Shown: positions 36,603 to 46,147 of the stretch, piece by piece | Numbering within the stretch: position 1 is the first letter of the stretch | Layout of the letters: each line of letters starts with the position of its first letter | NCBI GenBank assembly: GCA_024400305.1 | Contig: JAKSMX010000016.1 | Coordinates: 1-56,924 of the forward strand | Direction of reading: 5' to 3' | DNA: 56,924 nt | Source: Bacteroidales bacterium | Lineage (GTDB): Bacteria > Bacteroidota > Bacteroidia > Bacteroidales > F082 | Notes under the pieces: generated by a model | Told to the model about the DNA's origin: nothing | Database searches by the model: none | What the model saw: only the letters and a program-made list of their open reading frames with translations | Made by a program: the position numbers and the translations under genes

Positions 36603-37286
36603 TTAAATTGAAGCCCAATTGACAGGCTGAATGCCGTTATTTATAAGATATTGATTTGTCCGGGAAAAATGATGACATCCGAAGAAGCCTCGGTTTGCCG
36701 AAAGCGGGGAGGGGTGTACCGTTTTCAAAACCAAATGTTTACTGTGGTCGATGAGGTTTTCTTTTGCGATTGCGTAGTTGCCCCAGAGAATGAAGACCAG
36801 GTGTTCTTTTTTGTCTGACAAGGCTCTGATTGCTGCGTCGGTGAACTGCTGCCACCCGATTCTCGCATGAGAGGCCGCCATGTTCGCCCTGACGGTAAGC
36901 GATGCGTTCAGAAGGAGGACGCCTTCCTTGGCCCAGTTTTCGAGATTGCCTTTTTTGGGAATCTCCATCCCGATGTCGCTGTTCAGTTCCTTGAAGATGT
37001 TCTGGAGACTTGGCGGCGGCTGAATCCCGTCGGGGACGGAGAAGGCGAGGCCGTGAGCCTGACCCACGTTGTGGTATGGATCCTGACCTAATATCACAAC
37101 CTTTACCTTGTCGAAAGGCGTAAGATTAAATGCATTGAAAATAAGTCTTGAAGGCGGATATACAATGTGATTTTTCTTTTCCTCAATCAGAAAAGCCTTG
37201 ATGTTCGCGAAGTACGGCGACTCAAATTCCGCCTTAAGTGCCTGATACCAACCTTCTTCAATGTCTGGTTTTCTTACTGTTACCAT
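36603..37286 (-). CDS. ung: Uracil-DNA glycosylase
   Basis: 227 residues from MVTVRKPDIEEGW; a longer upstream reading is rejected because the next 64 codons overlap the promoter and the divergent lipoprotein gene. Family 1 motifs: VVILGQDPYHNVGQAHGLAFSV is the water-activating region (D and Y in GQDPYH), LLLNASLTVR, and the uracil-binding HPSPLSANRGFFG. It excises uracil from DNA. A TAATTTTG box lies at 37314-37321 (complement). Confidence 0.96.
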   Translation of the reverse strand: MVTVRKPDIEEGWYQALKAEFESPYFANIKAFLIEEKKNHIVYPPSRLIFNAFNLTPFDKVKVVILGQDPYHNVGQAHGLAFSVPDGIQPPPSLQNIFKELNSDIGMEIPKKGNLENWAKEGVLLLNASLTVRANMAASHARIGWQQFTDAAIRALSDKKEHLVFILWGNYAIAKENLIDHSKHLVLKTVHPSPLSANRGFFGCHHFSRTNQYLINNGIQPVNWASI

Positions 37287-37376
37287 CTTTAAAATTTTCG
37301 AAAAATAATTGTACAAAATTAGAAAAAAAATCGTTTCTTTGCATGTCAAAATTATAAAAGTTAAATTATTGGTAAT

Positions 37377-37502
37377 ATGAAGAAAATTGCTTTGATGTTG
37401 GCTCTGGTTTTTGTTCTGGGAATTGTTTTCACATCGTGCAGGTCGTCGTCTTGTCCTGCGTATGGTGAGTACAGGCAATATAAAACCGAGAGAGTTTATT
37501 AG
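37377..37502 (+). CDS. 41-residue lipoprotein
   Basis: A complete very short gene. It has a strong lipoprotein signal peptide (KKIALMLALVFVLGIVF) and lipobox FTSC with Cys21. The mature part is only 21 residues (RSSSCPAYGEYRQYKTERVY after the cysteine), with a CPAYG phrase I recall from tiny Bacteroidota lipoproteins. TTTCTTTG at 37334-37341 may be its -7 box, and a terminator follows 18 bp after the stop. Function unknown. Confidence 0.75.
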   Translation: MKKIALMLALVFVLGIVFTSCRSSSCPAYGEYRQYKTERVY

Positions 37503-37518
37503 TCCTTGAAAAGGAAAA

Positions 37519-37551
37519 TAAAAAAGGAGTCCCGATTGGAACTCCTTTTTT
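37519..37551. terminator. Bidirectional terminator
   Basis: Stem AAAAAGGAGTCCC with GGAACTCCTTTTT (one mismatch) between two convergent genes; A and T runs serve both strands. Confidence 0.8.
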
Positions 37552-37568
37552 ATGTTATTGGCTGTTGG

Positions 37569-40532
37569 TTAGAAAACCAAGATCTTTGATGTGCAAGTCT
37601 TGCTGCCGGCCTGTACGTTGAGGATGTATGAACCGCTTGTGAGGTCGCTTGTGCTGAATGACACAGTGTTTTCACCCTGTCCGAACGTTCCGATGACGTT
37701 GCTCATGACCATGCGTCCTGAGAGGTCATAGACCTGATAGCTGACTGTCGCAGTCTCTGAAAGCTTGATGTTGATGTTGGCTGTTCCTCTGACCGGGTTA
37801 GGATAGACGTTCATCTGAAGAGCGTTTTCAGCTCCGATTTCGTTTTCATCAATGCCGAGGTCTGTTGTCTTGTAGTCGCTGCACTTGATGATGCCGTTGC
37901 CGTATGTTGCGGCATAGATGACACCGTGGTTCGTGACGCCTTTGAAGTTTTCGTAAAGAGGCTTATTAACATCGCCGTTGTCGAAGCCTATGAGAACTGA
38001 CTTGTCTTCATAGTTCGAGACTGTGGCTTGTCTGAGTTCTGTCACAGGAACTTTTACTGAGCCTTCCGCTGTCCAGTCGCCGCCGTTTCTCTTTGAGTAA
38101 ATGCCGTATTCTGTGCCGACGAAGATGTCACCCTTGGTGCTTTCGATGAGGCATGAATAGACAGGTGCTTTCGGAAGGCTGCCCTGGATTGAAGTGAAGC
38201 TGTCGCCATCGTTTGTTGAGAGGTAAACGTAGTCGTTGTTGCCATAGTTTCCTAAAGAAACAAGAACATTGTCGTCAACGATGCTGATTGCTGTGACGGC
38301 GCGATTTTTGAATGTTGTTGTGTCGAGAACTTCAAAGTTGACGATGCATGCCAATGAGTCAACATCTGCGAGTTCCGGAGTAACCGCCATTGAAAGGTTG
38401 CTTACTCTGTAAAGTTTGCCGTCTGCTGTTCCGACGATTGTCATGTCACCGTCGTTGCTGATTGCGACTGCTGTCGGGATGCCTTCAATCTTTCCGATTC
38501 TCCACCATCTTGACATTTCGTTGAAATAGTGTGAATTTCTTGTCATGTAAATGCTGCCTTCGATGCCGCAGACCATTGTAGCGGAAATGATATCCTGAAT
38601 GCCCCAGATTGTGTCACCAGCTTCGACGTCCTCTTCAAGTGTGTAGTAGAAAGGATGTTTTGAAAGGTTGCTGAATACTTCAACAGTTTCGCCTGCTTCA
38701 TGGGCTATCGGTGCTGCATAATAGGTTGTCCTTAATGAATAGATGTCCTGGTAGTTCTCGAACATTGCGAATGGAGTTCTGAAGGCGTTTGCGTTTGTGA
38801 TGACCTTGCTGAATGTGCTGTCTGCATTGTAGAAGTTCTCCATGTCATAGTCGCTGCCTGATGTCTCTGACCTGTAAAGAGGTGTCGCCATTGAACCTGT
38901 TGCGGAGACGAAGATGATGTCTGGATTGAATGTTGAGATTTCAGCATGACCGCCGGCGTATGCTGTACTGAATGTGCCGTATCCGTCCACGACTGCTGCG
39001 TTTGAGTTCGGGTCGCAGTTCGGGAAGATTGCTCTGCCTGTTTCAACGTTGTTGATGTCTTCACTGCCTTCGATGAGGATTGTGCCGTGGTCGAGGTTGC
39101 CGCCGAGAACCCTGTTGTCATCTCCACCTATGCCGACACCGAACATGCGGGCGACTGATGTGTGGACGGCTTCACCCTGTTCGTTTTCTCTGATGAAGTA
39201 ACGGTTGCAGCCTGTGAATGTGAATGTGTTTTCAGAATAGAGACCTTTGAAGACACCGCCTTCTGTTCCGACAAAGAACACATTGGCGTTATCAGGGTTG
39301 AAAAGGAAATTCTGGATGCCAATGTGGACATAGAACGGAATTGAAGCCAATTCATTGCCGGCCACGGAAACGGAGATTGGTCTGTAAACGCCTGTGTTTG
39401 TGGCGTCTTCAAGTGTCCATACTGATGACGAACCGCCTAAAAGGAGCTTCCTTGGGTTGTTCGGGAATACCTCAATGGCGTTGTCAACATAGCCGTTTGA
39501 ACCGAAGATGTCATAAATGCCTGTCGCGGCAAGTGCCGTCTGCCACGTGTTGCCACCATCCTTTGAATAGAAGATGTCATCGGTGGTGTATGATATGACG
39601 TTGCTGCTGCTGATGTTCCTCTTGATGTATGCTGCATATAGATACTCCGGATCTGACTGTGCGGCGGCGACAATCTTTATCCCGTCTTTAACCGGAAGTT
39701 TTTCTGCTTCTGTGAGTGATGTGACGTTGAGGTTGCCTCCGTCGGCTGTGATGAGAAGGACATCTTCGTTGACGACAGCGAGAACGTATTTTGAGTTCGC
39801 TCTGACCGCTGATGCCTGGCCTTCGACAACTAATGACCATGTGTCACCCATGTCTGATGATTTGTAAACACCTCCATTTGTTGCTGCCAAGATGATATTT
39901 CCGTTCATTACTGCCATTTCGTTTACGAAGCCCCAGCCGTTTGTTGCAGTTGGAGTCGTGCTTGAGAGGAGTGTGATTGAACCGTCCTTGGCGATTCTGT
40001 AGATGCCGTCACCGATGAAACCAGTCTCATAGCCGATATGACTTAGTCCGTTGACCATGTACTGTGAACGACCGTCACCTGTGCCGACAAATGTAACGCC
40101 GTCAACCTGAATCATGCAGCTGATCATTGTGTTGAGGTCGTACGCCTGCCTCATTGTGATGCCGCCGTTGACTGACTCGAAAATGTGTCCGCCCATTGTC
40201 CCGATGAGGAGGGTGTTGTTCGTCTGGTCATTCTGGTCATAAATCATGGCTCTTGTGAGCGCACCGTAATTGTCTGGTCCCATGACTTTCCATTCACCAG
40301 TGCCTCTTTTTGATGTTTGAGCTGCTTTTTGGGCCTTCAGCATCAATGCCGGGTCGATCAAGCCTGTCTCTTGGTTGGCGCGAATGCTCTTCATGTATGA
40401 AGAAACTGTGGCCTTTGTGTTAGTCCTCGGAACATATTTTCCTTGGTTTTCAGCAGCGTTGGAAACCAATCCTGCCTGCGCTAACATCATGGTTATCAAA
40501 ACCATACTTAACGGTAAAAATCTTTTTTTCAT
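37569..40532 (-). CDS. Large T9SS-exported beta-propeller (BNR/Vps10-like) protein
   Basis: 987 residues with signal peptide (PLSMVLITMMLAQAGLVSNA). Most of the protein is made of propeller-type repeats with SxDxGxTW-like phrases: VYKSSDMGDTWSLV, FYSKDGGNTWQTA, YLSTNDGDSFTSI. These are BNR/sortilin-type blades, often binding or carbohydrate related. The C-terminus is a type A sorting domain (MNVYPNPVRGTANINI, YDLSGRMVMSNV, SGSYILNVQAGSKT). No catalytic residues of a sialidase (RIP plus arginine triad) were recognised. Confidence 0.85.
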   Translation of the reverse strand: MKKRFLPLSMVLITMMLAQAGLVSNAAENQGKYVPRTNTKATVSSYMKSIRANQETGLIDPALMLKAQKAAQTSKRGTGEWKVMGPDNYGALTRAMIYDQNDQTNNTLLIGTMGGHIFESVNGGITMRQAYDLNTMISCMIQVDGVTFVGTGDGRSQYMVNGLSHIGYETGFIGDGIYRIAKDGSITLLSSTTPTATNGWGFVNEMAVMNGNIILAATNGGVYKSSDMGDTWSLVVEGQASAVRANSKYVLAVVNEDVLLITADGGNLNVTSLTEAEKLPVKDGIKIVAAAQSDPEYLYAAYIKRNISSSNVISYTTDDIFYSKDGGNTWQTALAATGIYDIFGSNGYVDNAIEVFPNNPRKLLLGGSSSVWTLEDATNTGVYRPISVSVAGNELASIPFYVHIGIQNFLFNPDNANVFFVGTEGGVFKGLYSENTFTFTGCNRYFIRENEQGEAVHTSVARMFGVGIGGDDNRVLGGNLDHGTILIEGSEDINNVETGRAIFPNCDPNSNAAVVDGYGTFSTAYAGGHAEISTFNPDIIFVSATGSMATPLYRSETSGSDYDMENFYNADSTFSKVITNANAFRTPFAMFENYQDIYSLRTTYYAAPIAHEAGETVEVFSNLSKHPFYYTLEEDVEAGDTIWGIQDIISATMVCGIEGSIYMTRNSHYFNEMSRWWRIGKIEGIPTAVAISNDGDMTIVGTADGKLYRVSNLSMAVTPELADVDSLACIVNFEVLDTTTFKNRAVTAISIVDDNVLVSLGNYGNNDYVYLSTNDGDSFTSIQGSLPKAPVYSCLIESTKGDIFVGTEYGIYSKRNGGDWTAEGSVKVPVTELRQATVSNYEDKSVLIGFDNGDVNKPLYENFKGVTNHGVIYAATYGNGIIKCSDYKTTDLGIDENEIGAENALQMNVYPNPVRGTANINIKLSETATVSYQVYDLSGRMVMSNVIGTFGQGENTVSFSTSDLTSGSYILNVQAGSKTCTSKILVF

Positions 40533-40584
40533 ATCACGTAATTTAAAAATTTATTACAAAACTATTATTTGATATTTTAGGGTT

Positions 40585-40615
40585 CAAAAATACAACATTT
40601 TTTGCATTCCACAAA
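40585..40615 (-). promoter_or_regulatory. Promoter of the propeller T9SS gene
   Basis: Minus strand TTTG (complement of 40612-40615), 19-bp spacer, TATTTTTG (complement of 40585-40592); leader of about 45 bp. Confidence 0.75.
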
Positions 40616-40663
40616 TAATTTTTTCAAAATAATGAAAAAAATTACCAAAACCCCAAAAATGTC

Positions 40664-41422
40664 CTAAAATCTCAACAAAACGTCTTCGGGCAGCCATCCG
40701 ACACTCCCGTCGGCCACCCTGATTTTGCTCCAGTTGTCCTCTGTCTCTTTTATCTCAACCTTTGAGCCTTCGTGCAAGACAAAAAGGTCAACGCCTGATG
40801 ACGACGGCGAACTTTTCACTGTAATGGTCGGTTTCATGACAATAGCTTCGTTGTTGCTCTTCATGTAATTGCTTTTCTGCGCTGAAAAAGAAATACTTAG
40901 GACAAAAAACACCAGTGCGAAAATTCCAATGAAAAACATGCTTTTCTTCAAGCCTTTCGTGTGCGCCGTGAAGTAGAGAAATGCTGCGAGAAGCAATATC
41001 GCAAAAATGATGATCGAGAAAACCGCCCACCCGTCGGCGGTGAAAATGTTGCCGATGCTGCGATGCCATTTTGTCATGAAGAAGACAGGTAGCGGCTCTA
41101 TCTTGTCGGAAATCAAAGAGTTGGCAATGGCAAGGTTGTTCTTGACATCCTCGTTGTTCGGGTCAAGCTTCAAAGCCCGCTCGTAATAATATATCGACAT
41201 CGGAACGTTCCGCATTTTAAAATATGCGTTGCCCATATTATATAATATAGGTGTCGATACGTAACCTTCCCCTATTATCTTGTTGTAAACAATCAAGGCC
41301 GAGTCATATTGGCTGTTGTTGTAATATGCGTTTGCCTTGGCGAAGGCGTCTTCCTGCAACTTCTGCGCATTCAGACCCGTCACCGCCAACATTATCGCCA
41401 AAATCAAAAAAAACTTTTTCAT
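40664..41422 (-). CDS. batE: BatE: TPR and SH3-domain membrane protein
   Basis: 252 residues: signal or anchor start, two to three TPR units (ANAYYNNSQYDSALIVYNKII; PILYNMGNAYFKMRN), two membrane helices (WAVFSIIIFAILLLAAFLYF; FFIGIFALVFFVLSISF) and a C-terminal bacterial SH3 domain (VDLFVLHEGSKVEI, VGWLPEDVLL). It is the last gene of the bat cluster, which is linked to aerotolerance and stress in Bacteroidota; the biochemical role is unsettled. A 32-bp ACTTT array separates it from batD. Confidence 0.85.
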   Translation of the reverse strand: MKKFFLILAIMLAVTGLNAQKLQEDAFAKANAYYNNSQYDSALIVYNKIIGEGYVSTPILYNMGNAYFKMRNVPMSIYYYERALKLDPNNEDVKNNLAIANSLISDKIEPLPVFFMTKWHRSIGNIFTADGWAVFSIIIFAILLLAAFLYFTAHTKGLKKSMFFIGIFALVFFVLSISFSAQKSNYMKSNNEAIVMKPTITVKSSPSSSGVDLFVLHEGSKVEIKETEDNWSKIRVADGSVGWLPEDVLLRF

Positions 41423-41462
41423 GTCTGCTCTCTTAACTTTTAACTTTCAACTTTTTACTTTA
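41423..41462. repeat. ACTTT-word array, batD/batE junction
   Basis: Repeated AACTTTT / ACTTTCAACTTTT words in the gap between two co-directional genes; related arrays lie at 43305-43352 and 48052-48095 in the same operon. Confidence 0.65.
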
Positions 41463-43296
41463 ATACTCTCTCAGCCTTTGAAATCACCTCGACTCCTTTT
41501 TGATAGAGGTCGTCCATCTTCTTGCCTGGATCACCTGGAGCAAATCTGGCAAATTCGCAGCTGTTTAATAATTCAATGAATTGATTTACAATTTCTTCCG
41601 GTGCTTTCTTGCTGAACATCATTTCTTTTACGGTATCCATCGAAAGCTGTGAACGTGCAATGTTGAGCTTGTCGGAAATATAACCCCACAACGCTTGTGC
41701 GAATTCTTCATAGAAATGATTTTGGTCGTTGACTTTGAAGTAGTTGTAAGCTCTCTGGAGACGTTTCTTTGCCGTCTTGGTCGCTTTCTTATTCCTGACC
41801 AAAACCTCATTCTTGTTGAATTTGTTGATTTTGCTGTACATTATCAATGATACGGTAAACAAAACGACAAGCAGACCCATGATGATGTAGTACAGAGGTG
41901 TCGTGAACAATGTCCCGGACATTTTTTTAAGTTTGGCCTCTGTCATGATATGTCTGATGTCGCTTCCGACAACTTTGATGGCCTCCTGACCGCCGGCGTA
42001 GATAACGCCGCTGCTTCCTTCGTTGTCGCTTTTGGCGATGTTGAGGTCGTATTCGTCAGACGGCAGCGTCACGTATCTTTCTTTCTGCGGGTCGAAATAT
42101 GTGAAATCGACCTGTTCGAGTTTGAAATGTCCCGAGACTCTCGGAATCACTACATATTCGACTTTCTTCGTGCCGCTGATTCCGAATGAGTTGTTCTTTG
42201 TCGATGTGGTGATTTTAGGGTCATAGACTTCAAAGTCAGGCGGGAAAACCGGTTTCGGCATGTCAAGAAGTTCGATGTTGCCCTTGCCGGAAACGGTGTA
42301 TGTCAAGGTGAAAGCGTCGTTCGACTGCATCTCGGTTTTGTCGATAGACGACGTGAAGGTGAACTGTCCGACGGCTCCTTTGAATGTCTCCGGCTTGGCG
42401 GCTGATGGCGCCGGCTTCACCTCGATGGTGATCGGCTGCGACTTGATTTCCTTTTTGACATTGGTGTAGTTGCTTCCCATCACGTCGCCGAAGAAATCCT
42501 CGAACGGGTCGTTCGTGCGTTGGCGGGTTCTTTGTGTCCGGATCTGCGCTATGCAGCTGATATCCAGCGGGTCGATTGTCAATATGCCGGTCTTCTGCGG
42601 GATGAGCACGACTTCCTGAACGGTGGCTACGGCATACTGCTTGCCGTCTCTCACTATCGAAGACTGCTGCAAGGTGCCGTTGTTGTCGGTGATGTCCTTC
42701 GTCCAAAAACCTGAATACGACGGAGACTTGGATATCGAAAGTTGTGAAATGGCGATGTTGTAATAAATCTTGTAAGTCAGCACGATTTGCTCACCTATGT
42801 ATGCGCTTCTCTTGTTCGGGACCGCTTCGAGCAACACCTCGCTTGAATTTGACGCTGACGATGCGCTCCTGTCACCGCCGCTTGACGACGAACCGGAATG
42901 TCCGATGCTGCCGCTGCCTGCGACAACGGTGATGTCGGTGGTGGTGCTCTTCACCTTTTTCCTGTTGACAGTGATGGTCGCGGCCGGAATCGTGAATGTC
43001 CCTTCTTTTATGGCGCGGAGATAGAACGAATATGTCGTCTTGTTCGATTTCGTAACCGAGCCGTTGATGATCTGCACGCTTGAACTCGAGGATGAAAACG
43101 GCCCGCCTACAATCTCGAAGTTGTTGAAATTCGGCGCCTCGAAGTTGCTGCCGCTGCCGTCAAGCTCATACGAGACGTTGAACTGCTCGCCGACCATCAC
43201 CTGATGCTTGCAGATGACGTTGAACTCGACATCATCCTGGGCGTAAACCGCGATGTTTAATAGAATTGCGATAACCGCTGTTAAAATTTTTCTCAT
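41455..43296 (-). CDS. batD: BatD: oxygen-tolerance protein
   Basis: 613 residues. Signal peptide, then Ig-like beta domains of the BatD family: MVGEQFNVSYELDGSGSNFEAP, YIGEQIVLTYKIYY, SNDAFTLTYTVSGKGNIELL. A low-complexity serine run lies near residues 132-150. A membrane helix (LYYIIMGLLVVLFTVSLIMY) and a cytoplasmic helical tail finish the protein. The large periplasmic part suggests a scaffold partner of the VWA proteins BatA and BatB. Confidence 0.88.
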   Translation of the reverse strand: MRKILTAVIAILLNIAVYAQDDVEFNVICKHQVMVGEQFNVSYELDGSGSNFEAPNFNNFEIVGGPFSSSSSSVQIINGSVTKSNKTTYSFYLRAIKEGTFTIPAATITVNRKKVKSTTTDITVVAGSGSIGHSGSSSSGGDRSASSASNSSEVLLEAVPNKRSAYIGEQIVLTYKIYYNIAISQLSISKSPSYSGFWTKDITDNNGTLQQSSIVRDGKQYAVATVQEVVLIPQKTGILTIDPLDISCIAQIRTQRTRQRTNDPFEDFFGDVMGSNYTNVKKEIKSQPITIEVKPAPSAAKPETFKGAVGQFTFTSSIDKTEMQSNDAFTLTYTVSGKGNIELLDMPKPVFPPDFEVYDPKITTSTKNNSFGISGTKKVEYVVIPRVSGHFKLEQVDFTYFDPQKERYVTLPSDEYDLNIAKSDNEGSSGVIYAGGQEAIKVVGSDIRHIMTEAKLKKMSGTLFTTPLYYIIMGLLVVLFTVSLIMYSKINKFNKNEVLVRNKKATKTAKKRLQRAYNYFKVNDQNHFYEEFAQALWGYISDKLNIARSQLSMDTVKEMMFSKKAPEEIVNQFIELLNSCEFARFAPGDPGKKMDDLYQKGVEVISKAERVLK

Positions 43297-43304
43297 TTCT
43301 TAAC

Positions 43305-43352
43305 TCAACTCTCTTTAAACTTTATAACTTTAAAAACTTTTAACTTTCAACT
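43305..43352. repeat. ACTTT-word array, batC/batD junction
   Basis: AAACTTTATAACTTT and AACTTTTAACTTTCAAC words fill almost the whole 60-bp gap. Confidence 0.65.
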
Positions 43353-43356
43353 AAAA

Positions 43357-44091
43357 TCACCAGTCTTTCTGGATTTTTCGTCTCTGCATCTTGGCGGCCT
43401 TGGCTTCATTCATCTTGTCCATGGTGTTCTTCTCCTGCTCCTGCAATGCCTGAAGCATCCTTTCGGCGTCTTCCTTAGACATCTGCTGCTCCTGCTGCTG
43501 TTGCTGATTCTGCTGCTGCTCCTGTTCTTCTTTGTCTTGTTCCTGGTTTTGCTGCTGTTGCTGCTGATCCTGATTCTGGTCTTGCTGCTGATTTTTGTTT
43601 TGATCCTGCTTGTCCTGATCTTGATTTTGCTGCTGTTGCTGTTGTTGTTGCTGTTGCTGCCTTATCATTTTCTTACGGGCGTATTCAAGGTTGTAACGTG
43701 CGTCTTCATCCTGCGGATTCAACTTGATGCATCTCTTGAATGCGTTGAAAGCCTCCTCGTATTTCTGCTGCTCCATCATGGTGTTGCCGAGGTTGTAATA
43801 GGCGTCGGCTTCCATCTGCGGGGTGACGTTCCTGCCGGCGACGCTTGAGAAACTGCTTTCGGCTTCTTTGAATTTCTTCTGCTGATAATATGCGTCTCCG
43901 AGATTGAACTGCGCCTTGTCGTTGTACTTCGTGTCGAGCGATTTCTTGTAGAAATCAGCCGCCACGTTGAAGTTGCCTTTTTTGAAATTGCTGTTTCCAT
44001 TGCGGATGAGGCTCTCCTTGCTCTGTGCGTTGGCGGTCATCGTAATGGTTGCTAAAAGCAAAAATATTCCTGTTTTACTTAATGTTTTCAT
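43357..44091 (-). CDS. batC: BatC: TPR protein with a long glutamine-rich tail
   Basis: 244 residues from MKTLSKTGIF (signal peptide). Three TPR units (NSNFKKGNFNVAADFYKKSL; AQFNLGDAYYQQKKFKEAES; AYYNLGNTMMEQQKYEEAF) fill residues 30-140. Residues 145-208 are nearly pure Q with D, N, E and K. A charged helical tail MSKEDAERMLQALQEQEK follows. The start overlaps the batB stop by 17 bp. TPR domains bind peptides; the Q-rich linker is unusual in length and may be length variable. Confidence 0.87.
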   Translation of the reverse strand: MKTLSKTGIFLLLATITMTANAQSKESLIRNGNSNFKKGNFNVAADFYKKSLDTKYNDKAQFNLGDAYYQQKKFKEAESSFSSVAGRNVTPQMEADAYYNLGNTMMEQQKYEEAFNAFKRCIKLNPQDEDARYNLEYARKKMIRQQQQQQQQQQQNQDQDKQDQNKNQQQDQNQDQQQQQQNQEQDKEEQEQQQNQQQQQEQQMSKEDAERMLQALQEQEKNTMDKMNEAKAAKMQRRKIQKDW

Positions 44092-45139
44092 CTTTCGGTT
44101 CAAAGAATTTGAATTTGGATTCCCAGCCTTTCTTACCTGAAGAAAGCAGTATCTCAATGATTAACAAAAAGATGGCGGCTCCGACAAACCATTGGAACTG
44201 GTCTTCATAATCGGTGAACACCATCGACTCGAACTCGTTTTTCTCGGCTTTGTTGATGTCGTCGTATATCTTGTCAAGGCCGACGTTTGAATTGCTGGCA
44301 CGCACGTAAATGCCGTCGCCGATCTGCGCGATCTGACGAAGCATGTTGTCGTCGAGCTTGGTGATGACGACGTTGCCTTCCTTGTCCTTCTTGTATCCGG
44401 TTTTCTTCCCGTACTGGTTGTAGAGTGGGATGGGAGCGCCTTCGTCAAGACCCATTCCTATGGTGTAAATCTTGATGCCGAGTTTCGCGGCTTCCTGCGC
44501 CGCCTTGACTGCATCGCCGTTTTCGTGGTCCTCGCCGTCGGAGATGATGATGATGGCCTTGCTGTTTTCACTCTCGCCGAACGATTTCACCGCCAGCTCG
44601 ATGGCCCTGCCGATCTCGGTGCCCTGCGTCGGAATCAGGTCGGTGTCAACGGTCGAGAGGAACATCTTCGCCGCCGAATAGTCCGTCGTGATCGGGAGCT
44701 GGACGTATGCGTTCCCCGCAAAGACAATGATTCCGATCCTGTCGCCGCCGAGTTTTGAGATGAGCTTGTTGATCGACTGCTTCGCGCGTGCGAGTCGGTT
44801 CGGCTCGATGTCTTCGGCATGCATTGAGTTTGAAATGTCAACGCAAAGGAACATGTCGATTCCCTCTCTCTTCGCCTTCTCCATCTTCGACCCTGACTGT
44901 AGGTTCGCTGCGCCTAATATTAATAAGGTGATGATGAGCGTGAAGATGACGAATTTCGTGTTGGCTCTCGCAACAGAGAAATTCGGAATCAGATAGCCTC
45001 TGAGTTTTATGTTCGCAAAGCGTTTGAACTGTTTGTTGTTCCAATAACGAATCAGAACATAAACCGCGACAAGTACCGGAATGATGAGCAACCAGTACAG
45101 ATACTGCGGATTTTCAAATCTTAAAATATTTGGTTCCAT
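44075..45139 (-). CDS. batB: BatB: VWA-domain membrane protein
   Basis: 354 residues: two N-terminal membrane helices (LYWLLIIPVLVAVYVLI; FVIFTLIITLLILGAANL), a VWA domain with MIDAS motif DISNSMHAE (DxSxS), and a C-terminal helix (WFVGAAIFLLIIEILL). The ISDGEDHENG segment completes the metal site. Nearly the same plan as BatA upstream, so the two arose by duplication and may pair. Confidence 0.92.
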   Translation of the reverse strand: MEPNILRFENPQYLYWLLIIPVLVAVYVLIRYWNNKQFKRFANIKLRGYLIPNFSVARANTKFVIFTLIITLLILGAANLQSGSKMEKAKREGIDMFLCVDISNSMHAEDIEPNRLARAKQSINKLISKLGGDRIGIIVFAGNAYVQLPITTDYSAAKMFLSTVDTDLIPTQGTEIGRAIELAVKSFGESENSKAIIIISDGEDHENGDAVKAAQEAAKLGIKIYTIGMGLDEGAPIPLYNQYGKKTGYKKDKEGNVVITKLDDNMLRQIAQIGDGIYVRASNSNVGLDKIYDDINKAEKNEFESMVFTDYEDQFQWFVGAAIFLLIIEILLSSGKKGWESKFKFFEPKDENIK

Positions 45140-45148
45140 GATGTTTCC

Positions 45149-46147
45149 TTAATCCGTTAATGTTTTTAATAGTGTGTGGCGAAGCACGAAGTCCAGCAAA
45201 AGCAGAGCCAGAGCCCACAGGACAAACGGGAGGAATTCTTCATGAACGCGTTTGAATTCGTTCACTTCGATCTTCGAGCGTTCCAGCTTGTCGATCTCCT
45301 CGTAAATCTGTTCGAGCTTCTCGTTTGATGTCGCCCTGAAATACTTTCCGCCCGTCATGTCGGCGATTTGCTGCAGCAACGGTTCGTTGATGTTGACCTC
45401 GACTTGTTGATATTGTATTCCTCCGAAAGGTGTCTGCACCGGATATGGCGCCATGCCTCTTGTTCCGGCACCGATAGTATAGACTCTTATTCCGAAAAGT
45501 TTCGCCATCTCCGCCGCCGTCGAAGGGTCAACGGAGCCGGAGTTGTTGTCGCCGTCGGTGAGTAAGATCACCACCTTTGAAATAGCCTCGCTGTCTTTGA
45601 GTCGGCTCACCGACGAGGCGAGGCCGTCACCTATGGCGGTGCCGTCTTCAAGCATTCCGCATTTCATGTCTTTCAACATGTTCAGGACCATGCCGTGGTC
45701 TGTCGTCAACGGCACTTGCGTGAACGTCTCGCTCGCGAAGACCACAAGCCCGATCCTGTCTTCAGGACGGCCTTTGATGAACTCCGCCCCGACCGATTTC
45801 GCGGCTTCCAGACGGTCAGGCTTCAGATCCTGCGCCAACATGCTGCTTGAAATGTCCATCGTCATCACTATGTCGATGCCCTCGACGTTGATGGTCTGGT
45901 TCGTGGAGCTGCTCTGCGGACGCGCCATCGCGATGAAAAGCAATGCCATCGCGCCAAGCTCAAGGGCAAACAAAAGATGACGGACGTATGAACGCCAGCT
46001 CTTTGGCAGCTTGGCAAAGAAACTCGTATCGGTGAATCTCATATACGCCGACTGCTTCCTGCCTCTAAAAATATACCATATAATCAGTAATGGAATGATA
46101 ATCAATCCGTAAAGAAAATATGGCGATGCAAATTCAAAGGAACTCAT
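45149..46147 (-). CDS. batA: BatA: VWA-domain membrane protein
   Basis: 332 residues: N-terminal helix, RSYVRHLLFALELGAMALLFIAMARPQ segment (two parts), VWA domain with MDISSSMLAQD as the MIDAS core and LLTDGDNNSG, and a C-terminal helix (FLPFVLWALALLLLDFVL). Start overlaps the upstream stop by 4 bp (ATGA). It likely senses or clamps envelope partners with MoxR as the energising ATPase, by analogy with other MoxR-VWA systems. Confidence 0.92.
   Translation of the reverse strand: MSSFEFASPYFLYGLIIIPLLIIWYIFRGRKQSAYMRFTDTSFFAKLPKSWRSYVRHLLFALELGAMALLFIAMARPQSSSTNQTINVEGIDIVMTMDISSSMLAQDLKPDRLEAAKSVGAEFIKGRPEDRIGLVVFASETFTQVPLTTDHGMVLNMLKDMKCGMLEDGTAIGDGLASSVSRLKDSEAISKVVILLTDGDNNSGSVDPSTAAEMAKLFGIRVYTIGAGTRGMAPYPVQTPFGGIQYQQVEVNINEPLLQQIADMTGGKYFRATSNEKLEQIYEEIDKLERSKIEVNEFKRVHEEFLPFVLWALALLLLDFVLRHTLLKTLTD

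Noticed and set aside
37287-37478. 64-residue N-terminal extension of uracil-DNA glycosylase
   Set aside because: It lies over the promoter and the divergent 41-residue lipoprotein gene and has no family support.
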